Shown: positions 1-7,902 of the stretch, piece after piece
Layout of the letters: each line of letters opens with the position of its first letter
Numbering within the stretch: position 1 is the stretch's first letter
Source: Anaerosacchariphilus polymeriproducens
Lineage (GTDB): Bacteria > Bacillota > Clostridia > Lachnospirales > Lachnospiraceae
Assembly: GCF_003363435.1 (NCBI RefSeq)
Contig: NZ_QRCT01000034.1
Location: 248,001 to 312,000, forward strand
Direction: 5' to 3'
Length of the DNA stretch: 64,000 nt
The notes under the pieces: model-generated
What the model was told of the DNA's origin: nothing
Seen by the model: only the letters and a program-made list of their open reading frames with translations
The model's database searches: none
Translations under genes and position numbers: made by a program

Positions 1-32
1 GCCTTAATTATACTCTGAACTCAATTTACAGC

Positions 33-59
33 TAAAAAAAGAGATACACAATGTATCCC
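33..59 (-). terminator. Intrinsic terminator after the coiled-coil gene
   Basis: Read on the minus strand, GGATACA and TGTATCT pair around a 3-nt loop and are followed by a run of seven T. It lies just past the stop codon of the gene at 65-679 and probably ends the rsmD-coaD-coiled-coil transcript. Confidence 0.7.
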
Positions 60-64
60 TAAAG

Positions 65-679
65 TTATTTTAAAATATCAGCTTGTACAGAATCTTTCGA
101 TTCTTGTTTCTGGTTTATATCTTTCTTTGATTCTTCTGATAAATCAGGTGATAATTCAGAACGATTTGCATTAACGATATCAAAGCATTCCTGCAAAGAA
201 TTAATTAATCCTTCATATTTTATTTTTGAAGTATCTAAAGAATGACTTATAATTCCTTGTAAATTCCCCAGCATATCTTGTGTATACTGAATAGCTCCTT
301 CACGTATATTATTTGCATCATTTGTAGCTTTATCTAAAATTTCTTGAGCCTGATTCGTTGCAATTAATACAATTTCATTGGCTTGGGCGTATGCCTGTTG
401 CATAATTTGATGTTCACTGACCAGCTCATTGGTTTGAATCGTGGCTTCTGCGATAATCGCTTCTGCCTTTGCCTGTGCATCTGCCAAAATAGCATCTTTG
501 TTACTAATTATCTTTTGATATCTCTTTATTTCGTCAGGTGTCTTCATTCTTAATTCGGTCAGTAATTCATCTATTTCTTCTTTATTTACAACAATTTTAG
601 AATTTGATAATGGTTGATATTTGCAAGTATTGATATATTCTTCAATTTCTTCTATAATTTGTTCAATTCTACTACTCAT
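65..679 (-). CDS. Coiled-coil protein of unknown function next to coaD
   Basis: A 204-aa soluble protein without signal peptide or membrane segment. Residues about 50-140 are a long Ala/Glu/Gln-rich helix of the type seen in DivIVA-like or ATP-synthase-b-like coiled coils, and the tail is acidic and Lys/Ser-rich. Similar proteins sit beside coaD and rsmD in Lachnospiraceae, sometimes labelled ATPase or DivIVA-like, but I know of no tested function. The ATG has a good ribosome binding site (AAGGAGAG) and the gene follows coaD by about 12 nt, so it is probably the last gene of the rsmD-coaD transcript. A role in cell-pole or envelope organisation would be a guess. Confidence 0.75.
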   Translation of the reverse strand: MSSRIEQIIEEIEEYINTCKYQPLSNSKIVVNKEEIDELLTELRMKTPDEIKRYQKIISNKDAILADAQAKAEAIIAEATIQTNELVSEHQIMQQAYAQANEIVLIATNQAQEILDKATNDANNIREGAIQYTQDMLGNLQGIISHSLDTSKIKYEGLINSLQECFDIVNANRSELSPDLSEESKKDINQKQESKDSVQADILK

Positions 680-691
680 TCATTTCTCTCC

Positions 692-1177
692 TTATTCATT
701 TCTCTTATATTTTTCATATATTTTATTTATCATCCAATCTGGAACGAAATGAGAAATATCTCCACCATAAGATGAAATTTCCCTAACAATTGTAGAACTT
801 ATATAAGCATATTCTAAACTAGTTGTTAAAAATAAAGTTTCAATTTTATTATTAATTGTATGGTTCATTTGAGCAATTTGTAGTTCGTACTCAAAATCTG
901 TAACGGCTCTTAATCCACGAATAATTACATTTGCTTCTTCCTGAGAAGCAAAATCTACTAATAATCCACAAAAAGATTTCACTTTAACATTTGGAATATG
1001 TGAAACCACTTCTTCTAACATAGTAACACGTTCTTTAACAGAAAACAACGGATTTTTTGCACTATTTGTAAGTACTGCAACAATTAATTCATCTACAATA
1101 CGAGCCGATCTTTCAATAATATCTATATGACCAAAAGTAACTGGATCAAAACTGCCTGGATAAATTGCCCTTGTCAT
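692..1177 (-). CDS. coaD: Phosphopantetheine adenylyltransferase CoaD
   Basis: Transfers AMP from ATP to 4'-phosphopantetheine, giving dephospho-CoA, the fourth step of cytoplasmic CoA synthesis. The N-terminus [12 protein letters not shown] holds the nucleotidyltransferase T/HxGH signature (TFGH), and the C-terminal ISSTIVRE motif binds the phosphates. The length of 161 aa is normal for the family. I chose the ATG at 1177 rather than one six codons upstream because AAAGGAGA lies right before it and the sequence [10 protein letters not shown] is the usual family start. It follows rsmD, a very common pairing in Firmicutes. Confidence 0.95.
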   Translation of the reverse strand: MTRAIYPGSFDPVTFGHIDIIERSARIVDELIVAVLTNSAKNPLFSVKERVTMLEEVVSHIPNVKVKSFCGLLVDFASQEEANVIIRGLRAVTDFEYELQIAQMNHTINNKIETLFLTTSLEYAYISSTIVREISSYGGDISHFVPDWMINKIYEKYKRNE

Positions 1178-1203
1178 AATCTTCTCCTTTAGCAAAAATA
1201 TAT

Positions 1204-1755
1204 TTATATTCTACTTAAAAACAAATGTTTATTAGTTTTATATTTTTTCTCTTTCAAAATTTGATATTCCATTTGTTCTACATATGAAAAATTTGTTTCT
1301 AGTGATGATTCTATAATAATAATAGTGTTTCTATTAAGAATCGTTGATTCTCTCAAATAATCAAGCACTCTCTTTTCATATTCCTGATTATAAGGAGGAT
1401 CCATGAATATAAAGTCAAATTCCATTCTACCTTCTAATTTTAATAATGCCTTTGTAATGTCAGCATTTATTATTTCACCCCTGGAATCTAATTTAGTAAA
1501 TAACAAATTATCTTTGATACAGGAAACAGCCCTTTTATTGTTTTCAACAAAAACAGCATATTCAGCACCTCTACTTAATGCTTCAATACCAATAGCCCCG
1601 CTTCCACTAAATAAATCTAAAAAAAACGAATTCCCCAATTCATTTTGAATCATATTAAATAAAGTTTCTTTTATTCGATCAGTAGTAGGCCTTGTATCAG
1701 ATCCTTCTATTGTTTTTAACGGTAAACTTCTTGCACTTCCTGCAATAACCCTCAT
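1204..1755 (-). CDS. rsmD: 16S rRNA (guanine(966)-N2)-methyltransferase RsmD
   Basis: SAM-dependent enzyme that methylates G966 of 16S rRNA (E. coli numbering) in the small subunit. The SAM-binding motif [18 protein letters not shown] and the catalytic DPPY motif are both present. Length is about 183 aa, usual for the family. Two ATGs in tandem follow GAAGGAGA; I prefer the second (1755), which gives better spacing and the typical start [11 protein letters not shown] longer reading frame upstream would add an unconserved leader. It lies directly upstream of coaD. Confidence 0.93.
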   Translation of the reverse strand: MRVIAGSARSLPLKTIEGSDTRPTTDRIKETLFNMIQNELGNSFFLDLFSGSGAIGIEALSRGAEYAVFVENNKRAVSCIKDNLLFTKLDSRGEIINADITKALLKLEGRMEFDFIFMDPPYNQEYEKRVLDYLRESTILNRNTIIIIESSLETNFSYVEQMEYQILKEKKYKTNKHLFLSRI

Positions 1756-1837
1756 CATATTCTCCTTCATGAATAATTTGTCTACAAAATTATACCATAT
1801 CTCAACCACAAGAAAAAGAGTAAAAATAAATTAATAT

Positions 1838-1882
1838 AAAAAAAGACCTCTGTTCTCAGCATATTGCCAAGAACAAAAGCCT
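1838..1882 (-). terminator. Intrinsic terminator of the bcd-etfB-etfA operon
   Basis: On the minus strand a stem of about 13 bp, including several G-U pairs (TGTTCT with AGAACA at its core), is followed by TTTTTTTATATT. It sits 12 nt past the etfA stop codon and separates the etf operon from rsmD. Confidence 0.75.
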
Positions 1883-1893
1883 GTATTATTTTA

Positions 1894-2895
1894 TTAATCT
1901 TGTTCTGCTTTAATTCTATTAATTTCATCCGTTAATTTAGGAAGAATTGTATTAATATCACCAACAATTCCTAAATCAGCAACACCGAAGATTGGAGCAT
2001 TTTCATCTTTATTAATAGCTAAGATAAATTCTGAACCTTCCATACCGGCAACGTGTTGTATTGCTCCGGAAATACCACAAGCCATGTATAGATCAGGTCT
2101 AACTGTTTTACCTGTTTGTCCAACTTGACGATCATGATCAACCCATCCTGATTCCACTGCGACTCTTGAAGAAGATATTTCTCCGTTTAAAGATTCAGCT
2201 AAATTTTTTAACATTTCAAATTTTTCCGGTGAACCAACACCACGACCACCAGAAACCAAAATTTTAGCTTCGGTTATATCTACAGCTTTTTTGTCAGACA
2301 TAATTACTTGACGTATTTTTACATTCATATCAGCTTCAACAAATTCTATTTTTAATTCTTCTATTTCACCCGTTCTAGAATTATCTGTTGGAAGAGCTTT
2401 CATTACGCCTGGTCTAACAGTAGCCATTTGTGGACTGAAATTTTCACATACTATAGTAGCCATAATGTTTCCGCCAAATGCCGGTCTGGTCATTAATAAA
2501 AGTTTCGTTTCTTCATCGATATCTAATTTTGTACAGTCAGCTGTAAGACCTGTGTGAACTCTTGAAGCTACACGTGGAGCAAGGTCACGTCCAATGGCAG
2601 ATGCTCCGTAAAGTACAATATTAGGGTCATTTTCATTAATAATTTTTGTTACTGCTTTTGTATAAGGCTCTGTTACATACTCTTTTAACATTGGATCTTC
2701 TACAACAATAACTTTATCCGCCCCATGTTTAATTAATTTTTCAGCATTTCTTTTCACATCGGAACCAATTAACATAACTACAACTTTTTCACCTAAGTCA
2801 TCGGCTAATTCTCTAGCTTTGCCTACTAATTCGATACCAACTTTTTGAAGTTTGCCATCTCTTTGTTCAGCAAATACGTAAATGTCTTTACTCAT
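1894..2895 (-). CDS. etfA: Electron transfer flavoprotein subunit alpha EtfA
   Basis: FAD-binding subunit of the EtfAB heterodimer that serves acyl-CoA dehydrogenase. In Clostridia Bcd-EtfAB couples NADH-dependent crotonyl-CoA reduction to ferredoxin reduction by electron bifurcation. The C-terminal FAD domain shows [12 protein letters not shown], the [20 protein letters not shown] region and an AIQHVAGM segment, all typical. Its 333 aa is family-typical and the ATG follows AGAAGGAGGATC. It is the last gene of bcd-etfB-etfA and is followed by a terminator. The low-potential ferredoxin made here could feed the Rnf complex and nitrogenase encoded further right; that link is inference. Confidence 0.95.
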   Translation of the reverse strand: MSKDIYVFAEQRDGKLQKVGIELVGKARELADDLGEKVVVMLIGSDVKRNAEKLIKHGADKVIVVEDPMLKEYVTEPYTKAVTKIINENDPNIVLYGASAIGRDLAPRVASRVHTGLTADCTKLDIDEETKLLLMTRPAFGGNIMATIVCENFSPQMATVRPGVMKALPTDNSRTGEIEELKIEFVEADMNVKIRQVIMSDKKAVDITEAKILVSGGRGVGSPEKFEMLKNLAESLNGEISSSRVAVESGWVDHDRQVGQTGKTVRPDLYMACGISGAIQHVAGMEGSEFILAINKDENAPIFGVADLGIVGDINTILPKLTDEINRIKAEQD

Positions 2896-2921
2896 TTATA
2901 TGATCCTCCTTCTAACACAGA

Positions 2922-3716
2922 TTAAATAATGTATTTTTCTTGTAATTTCGCAATGATAGCAGCAACCTTTTCATCAACTGAACCATCAACGATTTTTTCA
3001 CCGGCACCTTTTGCTTGTTTTGTAAAGGATTGTTTTACTCTTGTACAAGAACCTTTTAAGCCGATGTCTGACATATCAACAGTGTCTTTAATTTCTTCTA
3101 AAGTGAATAATTTTACTTCTTTTTCTCTATAAGAATCCATAATTCCACGTACGCTCATATATCTTGGTTCTGCTAATTCTGATAATGCTGTAATTAGACA
3201 AGGAGTAGCAACTTCGATAATATGTTTACGATCTTCATACTGCCTTGTAACAATTAATTTGTCACCTTCTACATCAATTGCTTCAGCATAACTTACTTGA
3301 GGCAGACCTAATGTTTCAGCTATCTGTGGTCCTACTTGCGCAGTATCACCATCTATAGCCTGACGACCTGTAATAATTACGTCGTATTCTAGTTTTTTTA
3401 ATGCAGCTGCTATTGTATGTGATGTAGCCCATGTATCAGCGCCTCCAAATGCTCTATCTGATACCAAAATACCTTCATCACATCCCATCGCTAAAGCTTC
3501 TCTTAAAGCAACATCTGCCTGAGGCGGTCCCATGGAAATTACAGTAACGGTACTTCCTTCTACTTTTTCTTTTAATTGTAGAGCTGCTTCTACACCTGCT
3601 TTATCATCTGGGTTTATAATACTTGGTACACCATCTCTAATTAATGTATTTGTTTTTGGGTCAAGTCTTACTTCTGTTGTATCTGGAACTTGTTTTATAC
3701 AAACAACAATTTTCAT
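2922..3716 (-). CDS. etfB: Electron transfer flavoprotein subunit beta EtfB
   Basis: Partner of EtfA. In bifurcating Etf this subunit binds the second flavin and NADH. The N-terminus MKIVVCIKQVPDT is the standard EtfB start, and the signature around AREALAMGCDEGILV and GRQAIDGDTAQVGPQ agrees with the family. Length is 264 aa. The ribosome binding site GAAAGGAG lies upstream. The 67-nt gap to bcd contains two small hairpins (GCACCT/AGGTGT and ATGCT/AGCAT) that could affect transcript processing. Confidence 0.95.
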   Translation of the reverse strand: MKIVVCIKQVPDTTEVRLDPKTNTLIRDGVPSIINPDDKAGVEAALQLKEKVEGSTVTVISMGPPQADVALREALAMGCDEGILVSDRAFGGADTWATSHTIAAALKKLEYDVIITGRQAIDGDTAQVGPQIAETLGLPQVSYAEAIDVEGDKLIVTRQYEDRKHIIEVATPCLITALSELAEPRYMSVRGIMDSYREKEVKLFTLEEIKDTVDMSDIGLKGSCTRVKQSFTKQAKGAGEKIVDGSVDEKVAAIIAKLQEKYII

Positions 3717-3783
3717 TTTTGTTCTCCTTTCGTCTTATATGCTCTTCTAAGCATGATATAGGAACACCTTTGAGGTGCTTATT

Positions 3784-4932
3784 TTATCTTCCTACTTTCA
3801 TAGAACCGGAAATAATCATCTTCATTGCTTCTGATGTTCCTTCGTAGATTTCTGTAATTTTAGCATCTCTATGCATTCTTTCTACCGGGTATTCACGTGA
3901 AAATCCATAACCACCCATCAATTGAACACAAGCTCTTGTTACATCATTTGCAACTTCTGATGCATATAGTTTACACATAGCCGCAAGAGGTGCATAATTT
4001 TCATGATTATCTTTCGCTACAGCTGCTCTCCAAACCATCAATCTTGCAGCATCTACTTTCGTTTGTAATTCAGCCATTTTAAACTGTGTATTTTGGAAAG
4101 AACCAATTGTTTTACCAAATTGTTTTCTTTCTTTTATATATTTTAATGTTTCATCAATTGCTCCTTGAGCGATTCCAACGGATTGCGCACCTACACCAAT
4201 ACGACCACCGGCTAAAGCTGTCATTGCAATTTTATATCCGGTTCCTTCTTTACCACCAACTAAATTTGCTGCCGGAACAACAACGTTTTGGATAGCAACC
4301 TCACAGTTTGAAGCAGCACGAATACCCATACGTGGAATATTGTTACCAACTGTTAATCCAGGTGTTCCTTTTTCTACTATAAACGCAGACATTCCTTTTG
4401 TTCCCAAAGTTCTATCTGTAATTGCAAATATAATAAATGTATCAGCAAATCCTGAATTTGTCGTAAATACTTTAGAACCATTTAATATATAATTATCTCC
4501 ATCTTTTACAGCAGATGTTTGCACACCTCCAGCATCTGTTCCAGCACCTGGCTCTGTCAAACCAAAACAACCAACTTTTCTACCATCTACTAATGGACGT
4601 AAGTATTTTTCTTTCTGTTCGTCTGTACCAAAATCTAAACTTCCGCAGCATAATGATGTATGTACAGAAAGTGTAATACCTGTACTTGCATCACGTTTTG
4701 AAATTTCTTCTATGCATAATGCATATGTTAACACATCTGCTCCAGATCCTCCAATTTCTTTCGCATATGGTATACCGAACATACCGTACTTTTGGAGTTT
4801 TGCAATTAAGTCCATAGAGAATTCCTCTGTTTCATCCATTTCTCTTGCAATTGGCTTGATTTCGTTTTCTGCAAATTTACTAAACATTTCTTTTGCCAAT
4901 AACTGCTCTTTTGATAACTTAAACTCTACCAT
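3784..4932 (-). CDS. bcd: Short-chain (butyryl-CoA) acyl-CoA dehydrogenase
   Basis: FAD enzyme of 382 aa, assigned as butyryl-CoA dehydrogenase acting on crotonyl-CoA in the butyrate pathway. Domain order is N-terminal helical, middle beta (FGLTEPGAGTDAGG) and C-terminal helical (QLMGGYGFSREYPVERMHRD). The catalytic Glu lies in the C-terminal ITEIYEGTSE motif. Substrate choice is inferred from the adjacent etfBA genes; thiolase, hbd and crt are not in this window. The start has a usable binding site and a long leader of about 105 nt back to a strong promoter. Confidence 0.92.
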   Translation of the reverse strand: MVEFKLSKEQLLAKEMFSKFAENEIKPIAREMDETEEFSMDLIAKLQKYGMFGIPYAKEIGGSGADVLTYALCIEEISKRDASTGITLSVHTSLCCGSLDFGTDEQKEKYLRPLVDGRKVGCFGLTEPGAGTDAGGVQTSAVKDGDNYILNGSKVFTTNSGFADTFIIFAITDRTLGTKGMSAFIVEKGTPGLTVGNNIPRMGIRAASNCEVAIQNVVVPAANLVGGKEGTGYKIAMTALAGGRIGVGAQSVGIAQGAIDETLKYIKERKQFGKTIGSFQNTQFKMAELQTKVDAARLMVWRAAVAKDNHENYAPLAAMCKLYASEVANDVTRACVQLMGGYGFSREYPVERMHRDAKITEIYEGTSEAMKMIISGSMKVGR

Positions 4933-5047
4933 TTATTTGTCTCCTTTTCTCCACGCGTTTTTTATTTTATTTCTGTCTCACGTGATAAACAGTTTTAGTG
5001 CTTCGACTTATAATCTTTAGCTTACTAACTATTTGTATTGTAAGTTA

Positions 5048-5076
5048 ATTTTATTTAATTCATCTTAAATTGTCAA
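5048..5076 (-). promoter_or_regulatory. Sigma-A promoter of bcd-etfBA
   Basis: Reading on the minus strand: TTGACA (5076-5071), a 17-nt spacer, then TAAAAT (5053-5048). This is nearly consensus and lies about 115 nt upstream of the bcd start. Confidence 0.75.
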
Positions 5077-5082
5077 GAGGTA

Positions 5083-5100
5083 TTGTTAAATTTTTAATAA
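5083..5100. promoter_or_regulatory. Putative Rex (redox) operator
   Basis: TTGTTAA-ATTT-TTAATAA matches the Rex consensus TTGTTAA-N4-TTAACAA with one mismatch. It begins 6 nt upstream of the -35 box of the bcd-etf promoter. Rex senses NADH/NAD and is known to control butyrate-pathway operons in Clostridia. The assignment here is by sequence and context only. Confidence 0.5.
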
Positions 5101-5206
5101 TTTTACCTTGCAAATTATGGTATCTCTTGAAACACATAACTAACATTTAACCCTTTCTTACTAATTTTATATAATTTTTAGAACTTATTACAAAGATTTT
5201 ATAAAA

Positions 5207-5250
5207 AACAGTTCCCCCAATAGTAAGAACTACTATTGAGGAAACCGTTT
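5207..5250 (-). terminator. Intrinsic terminator after the SASP gene
   Basis: A stem of about 20 bp pairs AAACGGTTTCCTCAATAGTA with TACTATTGGGGGAACTGTTT (minus strand) around a short GTTCT loop, followed by T-rich sequence. The 374-nt gap 4933-5306 holds this terminator and the bcd control region; no gene was seen in it. Confidence 0.8.
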
Positions 5251-5306
5251 ATTTCATATTTCTAGTTAATTATATTATTGTCAATTTCTTAAATTTTATT
5301 TTTTAA

Positions 5307-5615
5307 TTACAAATTACTTGTTCCTGATACACTTGATACACCAGATAATCCTGATACACCTTGCTGAGTAGAACCACCTTGTGAACCTGTTCCAGAAGAA
5401 CCTATTGAGTTAGTTCCTGACATTTGTCTTTCTTGTGCTTCAATCATTTTTTTAACCATATATCCTCCAACAGAACCATTCTGTTTAGAAGTAAGGTTAC
5501 CATTATATCCATTTGTTAAAGGTACTCCTAATTCGCTTGCTACTTCATATTTAAATTTGTCTAATGCACCTTTAGCTTCTGGTATTACCGCTGTGTTTGA
5601 TGAACGATTTGACAT
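5307..5615 (-). CDS. Alpha/beta-type small acid-soluble spore protein
   Basis: DNA-binding protein that coats and protects the spore chromosome and is degraded at germination. The conserved core is ALDKFKYEVASELGV at about residues 17-31 and the second helix signature NGSVGGYMVKKMIEAQE at about 46-62. The family is usually 60-75 aa; this one has 102 aa because of an unusual Ser/Gly/Thr/Gln-rich tail of roughly 40 residues. The start follows AAAGGAGG. A CATACTA box upstream could be a SigG -10 element. It is good evidence for an endospore former. Confidence 0.93.
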   Translation of the reverse strand: MSNRSSNTAVIPEAKGALDKFKYEVASELGVPLTNGYNGNLTSKQNGSVGGYMVKKMIEAQERQMSGTNSIGSSGTGSQGGSTQQGVSGLSGVSSVSGTSNL

Positions 5616-5711
5616 TTATAACGCCTCCTTTGTATTTTTCTAAATTAATTTATCATTTTGTAACTATCATAACTTTATTTTAATTAAAAGCTTTGATTTA
5701 TGTTACATCCA

Positions 5712-5718
5712 TAGTATG
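5712..5718 (-). promoter_or_regulatory. Possible SigG -10 element of the SASP gene
   Basis: CATACTA on the minus strand, about 97 nt before the SASP start, matches the SigG -10 consensus CATNNTA. I did not find a convincing SigG -35 at the normal distance, so this is tentative. Confidence 0.3.
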
Positions 5719-5787
5719 TGATAAAAATCAAAAGATACACAAGTAATTTTTTCATTAAATGACAAAAAATTCATTGTTTTTACTAAA

Positions 5788-7839
5788 TTATAAATTTATT
5801 TGTTCCAAATTTTTTAGTTTTTCTATTTGTTCTTTTATCTGGCGATTTTCTTCCGTCTCTAAATTAGGATCATCTTGTAAAATTTGATTAACTTCTTCAG
5901 CTGCTAATTGTAATATGGAAGCATCCTGATATATATCTGCTATTTTAAATTCTAAGATTCCACTTTGTCTCTTTCCAAATAAATCACCAGGTCCTCTTAG
6001 TTTTAAATCTTCATTTGCAATAAAAAAACCATCATTTGACTGATTTAAAATTTCTAAACGTTTCGTAATACCTTTTTTACTGGAGCTATCTATTAATATA
6101 CAAAAAGATTGATGTGCACCTCTTCCAACTCTGCCTCTTAATTGATGTAATTGTGCCAAACCAAACCTTTCTGCATTTTCGATTAATATAACACTTGCAT
6201 TCGGTACATTGATACCTACTTCTATCACTGTGGTTGATACTAATATCTGAATTTCATTCTTAAGAAAACGTTCCATAATTTCATTCTTTTCTTTCCCTTT
6301 CATTCTACCATGGAGATATTCGATATTTATAGCGGAAGGAAGTAAATTTTTAAGTTTTTTTGTATAATCAATGACATTCTCAGCATCTAATCCTTCACTT
6401 TCTTCAACTAGCGGACAAATAATATAGACTTGTCTATTCTTTTCTACTTCTTTTTGTATAAATCGATAGGCTGTAGGTCGATATTCAGTATTAACAACAC
6501 AATTTTTAATCGGTAGTCTTTCTGCAGGAACTTCATCTACAATTGAAATATCTAAATCACCATATAATATAATTGCTAATGTCCTAGGTATTGGTGTTGC
6601 ACTCATTACTAGTATATGTGGCATTTTTCCTTTTTGAGCAAAAATCTCACGTTGTCTTACACCAAATCTATGTTGTTCGTCTGTAATAACTAATGCTAAA
6701 TTTGCATATTCTACCTTCTCTTGTATTAATGCATGTGTCCCTACTATGATATCCACATCTTGTGATTTGATCTTTTGATAAGCTTCTCTTTTTTCCTTTA
6801 GAGTTAAACTTCCAGTTAGTAAAATAACTTTAATTTGCAAATTATAATCATTGAACATTTTAGTCATAGATTCATAATGCTGTCTCGCCAGAACCTCCGT
6901 TGGAACCATTAAACTTCCCTGAAATCCATTTTTAACAACTCTAATTAAAGCCATAATTGCCAATATTGTCTTTCCTGAGCCAACATCACCTTGAATCAAC
7001 CGACTCATAACTTTAGAAGAATCAAAATCTTTTTGAATTTCGTTCCAAACTCGTTTTTGAGCAGCTGTTAATTGATAGGGTAAAGCTCTTTCTAACTGGA
7101 TTGTTTCATCCACATATTTTAAATGAAAAGGACTTTTTAATTTTTCACAGGCTTCTTTCATTTTTTGCAGATTTAAAATAAATAGAAAGAATTCATCAAA
7201 AACTAATCTTTTTCTTGCCAATATTAATTCTTCTTCGTTTAAAGGAACGTGAATCGTTTGTATTGCAAAGTTATATTCTGCCAATTGATGCTTTGTTCGA
7301 ATTCGTTCTGGAAGATATTCTTGATATATTTCATATTGATTTAAGACTTGCTTAATTGCTTTTATTACTACATTATTCGTCAAACCTGCTGTTAAACTAT
7401 AAACGGGCTGCATGGAAAACATCTTTTTTTGATATTCTTCTCTAGTAAATATTTGGGGATGATCCATTGTTTTCATCTTTTTTTTCTCATTTATTTTTCC
7501 ATAAAAGACAAACTTCATTCCTGATTTTAGACTATTTTTTAAATAGGGCATATTAAACCAGGTTATTTTAATCTTTTCATCATCCACTTTTATTGTTGTT
7601 GTAATAAGTTTTAATCGACCGATAGTTTTTATTTGAAGTTCTTTCTCTATTAATCCTATGACCGCTACAGGCCTATCTGTATCAATATCTTTTAACGGAG
7701 ATGGTTCCTTATATATTTCATAATCTCTAGGATAATAATGCAAAAGATCATTTAATTGATATATTCCGATTTTATAAAATAATAATTTAGTTTTTTCACC
7801 AATTCCTTTTAAGGAATCGATAGAATCTGTTACTTTCAT
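5788..7839 (-). CDS. recG: ATP-dependent DNA helicase RecG
   Basis: Superfamily 2 helicase that remodels stalled replication forks and branched recombination intermediates. The N-terminal wedge (OB-fold) domain spans about 1-230, followed by two RecA-like motor domains. Walker A is GDVGSGKT and the Walker B/DEAH-type box is DEQH; the C-terminal motor holds the QLRGRVGRG motif. Length 683 aa is normal. GAAGGTGA precedes the ATG. The gene follows fakA but a strong hairpin lies between them, so its expression may be partly uncoupled. Confidence 0.96.
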   Translation of the reverse strand: MKVTDSIDSLKGIGEKTKLLFYKIGIYQLNDLLHYYPRDYEIYKEPSPLKDIDTDRPVAVIGLIEKELQIKTIGRLKLITTTIKVDDEKIKITWFNMPYLKNSLKSGMKFVFYGKINEKKKMKTMDHPQIFTREEYQKKMFSMQPVYSLTAGLTNNVVIKAIKQVLNQYEIYQEYLPERIRTKHQLAEYNFAIQTIHVPLNEEELILARKRLVFDEFFLFILNLQKMKEACEKLKSPFHLKYVDETIQLERALPYQLTAAQKRVWNEIQKDFDSSKVMSRLIQGDVGSGKTILAIMALIRVVKNGFQGSLMVPTEVLARQHYESMTKMFNDYNLQIKVILLTGSLTLKEKREAYQKIKSQDVDIIVGTHALIQEKVEYANLALVITDEQHRFGVRQREIFAQKGKMPHILVMSATPIPRTLAIILYGDLDISIVDEVPAERLPIKNCVVNTEYRPTAYRFIQKEVEKNRQVYIICPLVEESEGLDAENVIDYTKKLKNLLPSAINIEYLHGRMKGKEKNEIMERFLKNEIQILVSTTVIEVGINVPNASVILIENAERFGLAQLHQLRGRVGRGAHQSFCILIDSSSKKGITKRLEILNQSNDGFFIANEDLKLRGPGDLFGKRQSGILEFKIADIYQDASILQLAAEEVNQILQDDPNLETEENRQIKEQIEKLKNLEQINL

Positions 7840-7858
7840 CTTTTCACCTTCATTCTAA

Positions 7859-7894
7859 AAGGTCTATGTAAAATATTTATTTTACATAGACCTT
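7859..7894 (-). terminator. Perfect 17-bp hairpin between fakA and recG
   Basis: AAGGTCTATGTAAAATA and its exact reverse complement are separated by two bases and followed on the minus strand by TTTTAG. It lies just past the fakA stop and about 20 nt before the recG start. It looks like an intrinsic terminator or attenuator with a short T tract. Confidence 0.65.
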
Positions 7895-7902
7895 AATTAA
7901 AT

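Noticed and set aside
3717-3783. Terminator between bcd and etfB
   Set aside because: Two small hairpins are visible but neither is followed by a T run; the genes are expected to be cotranscribed.
5619-5787. Full SigG promoter for the SASP gene
   Set aside because: Only the -10 like CATACTA is found; no good -35 at the right distance, so only a tentative feature was kept.
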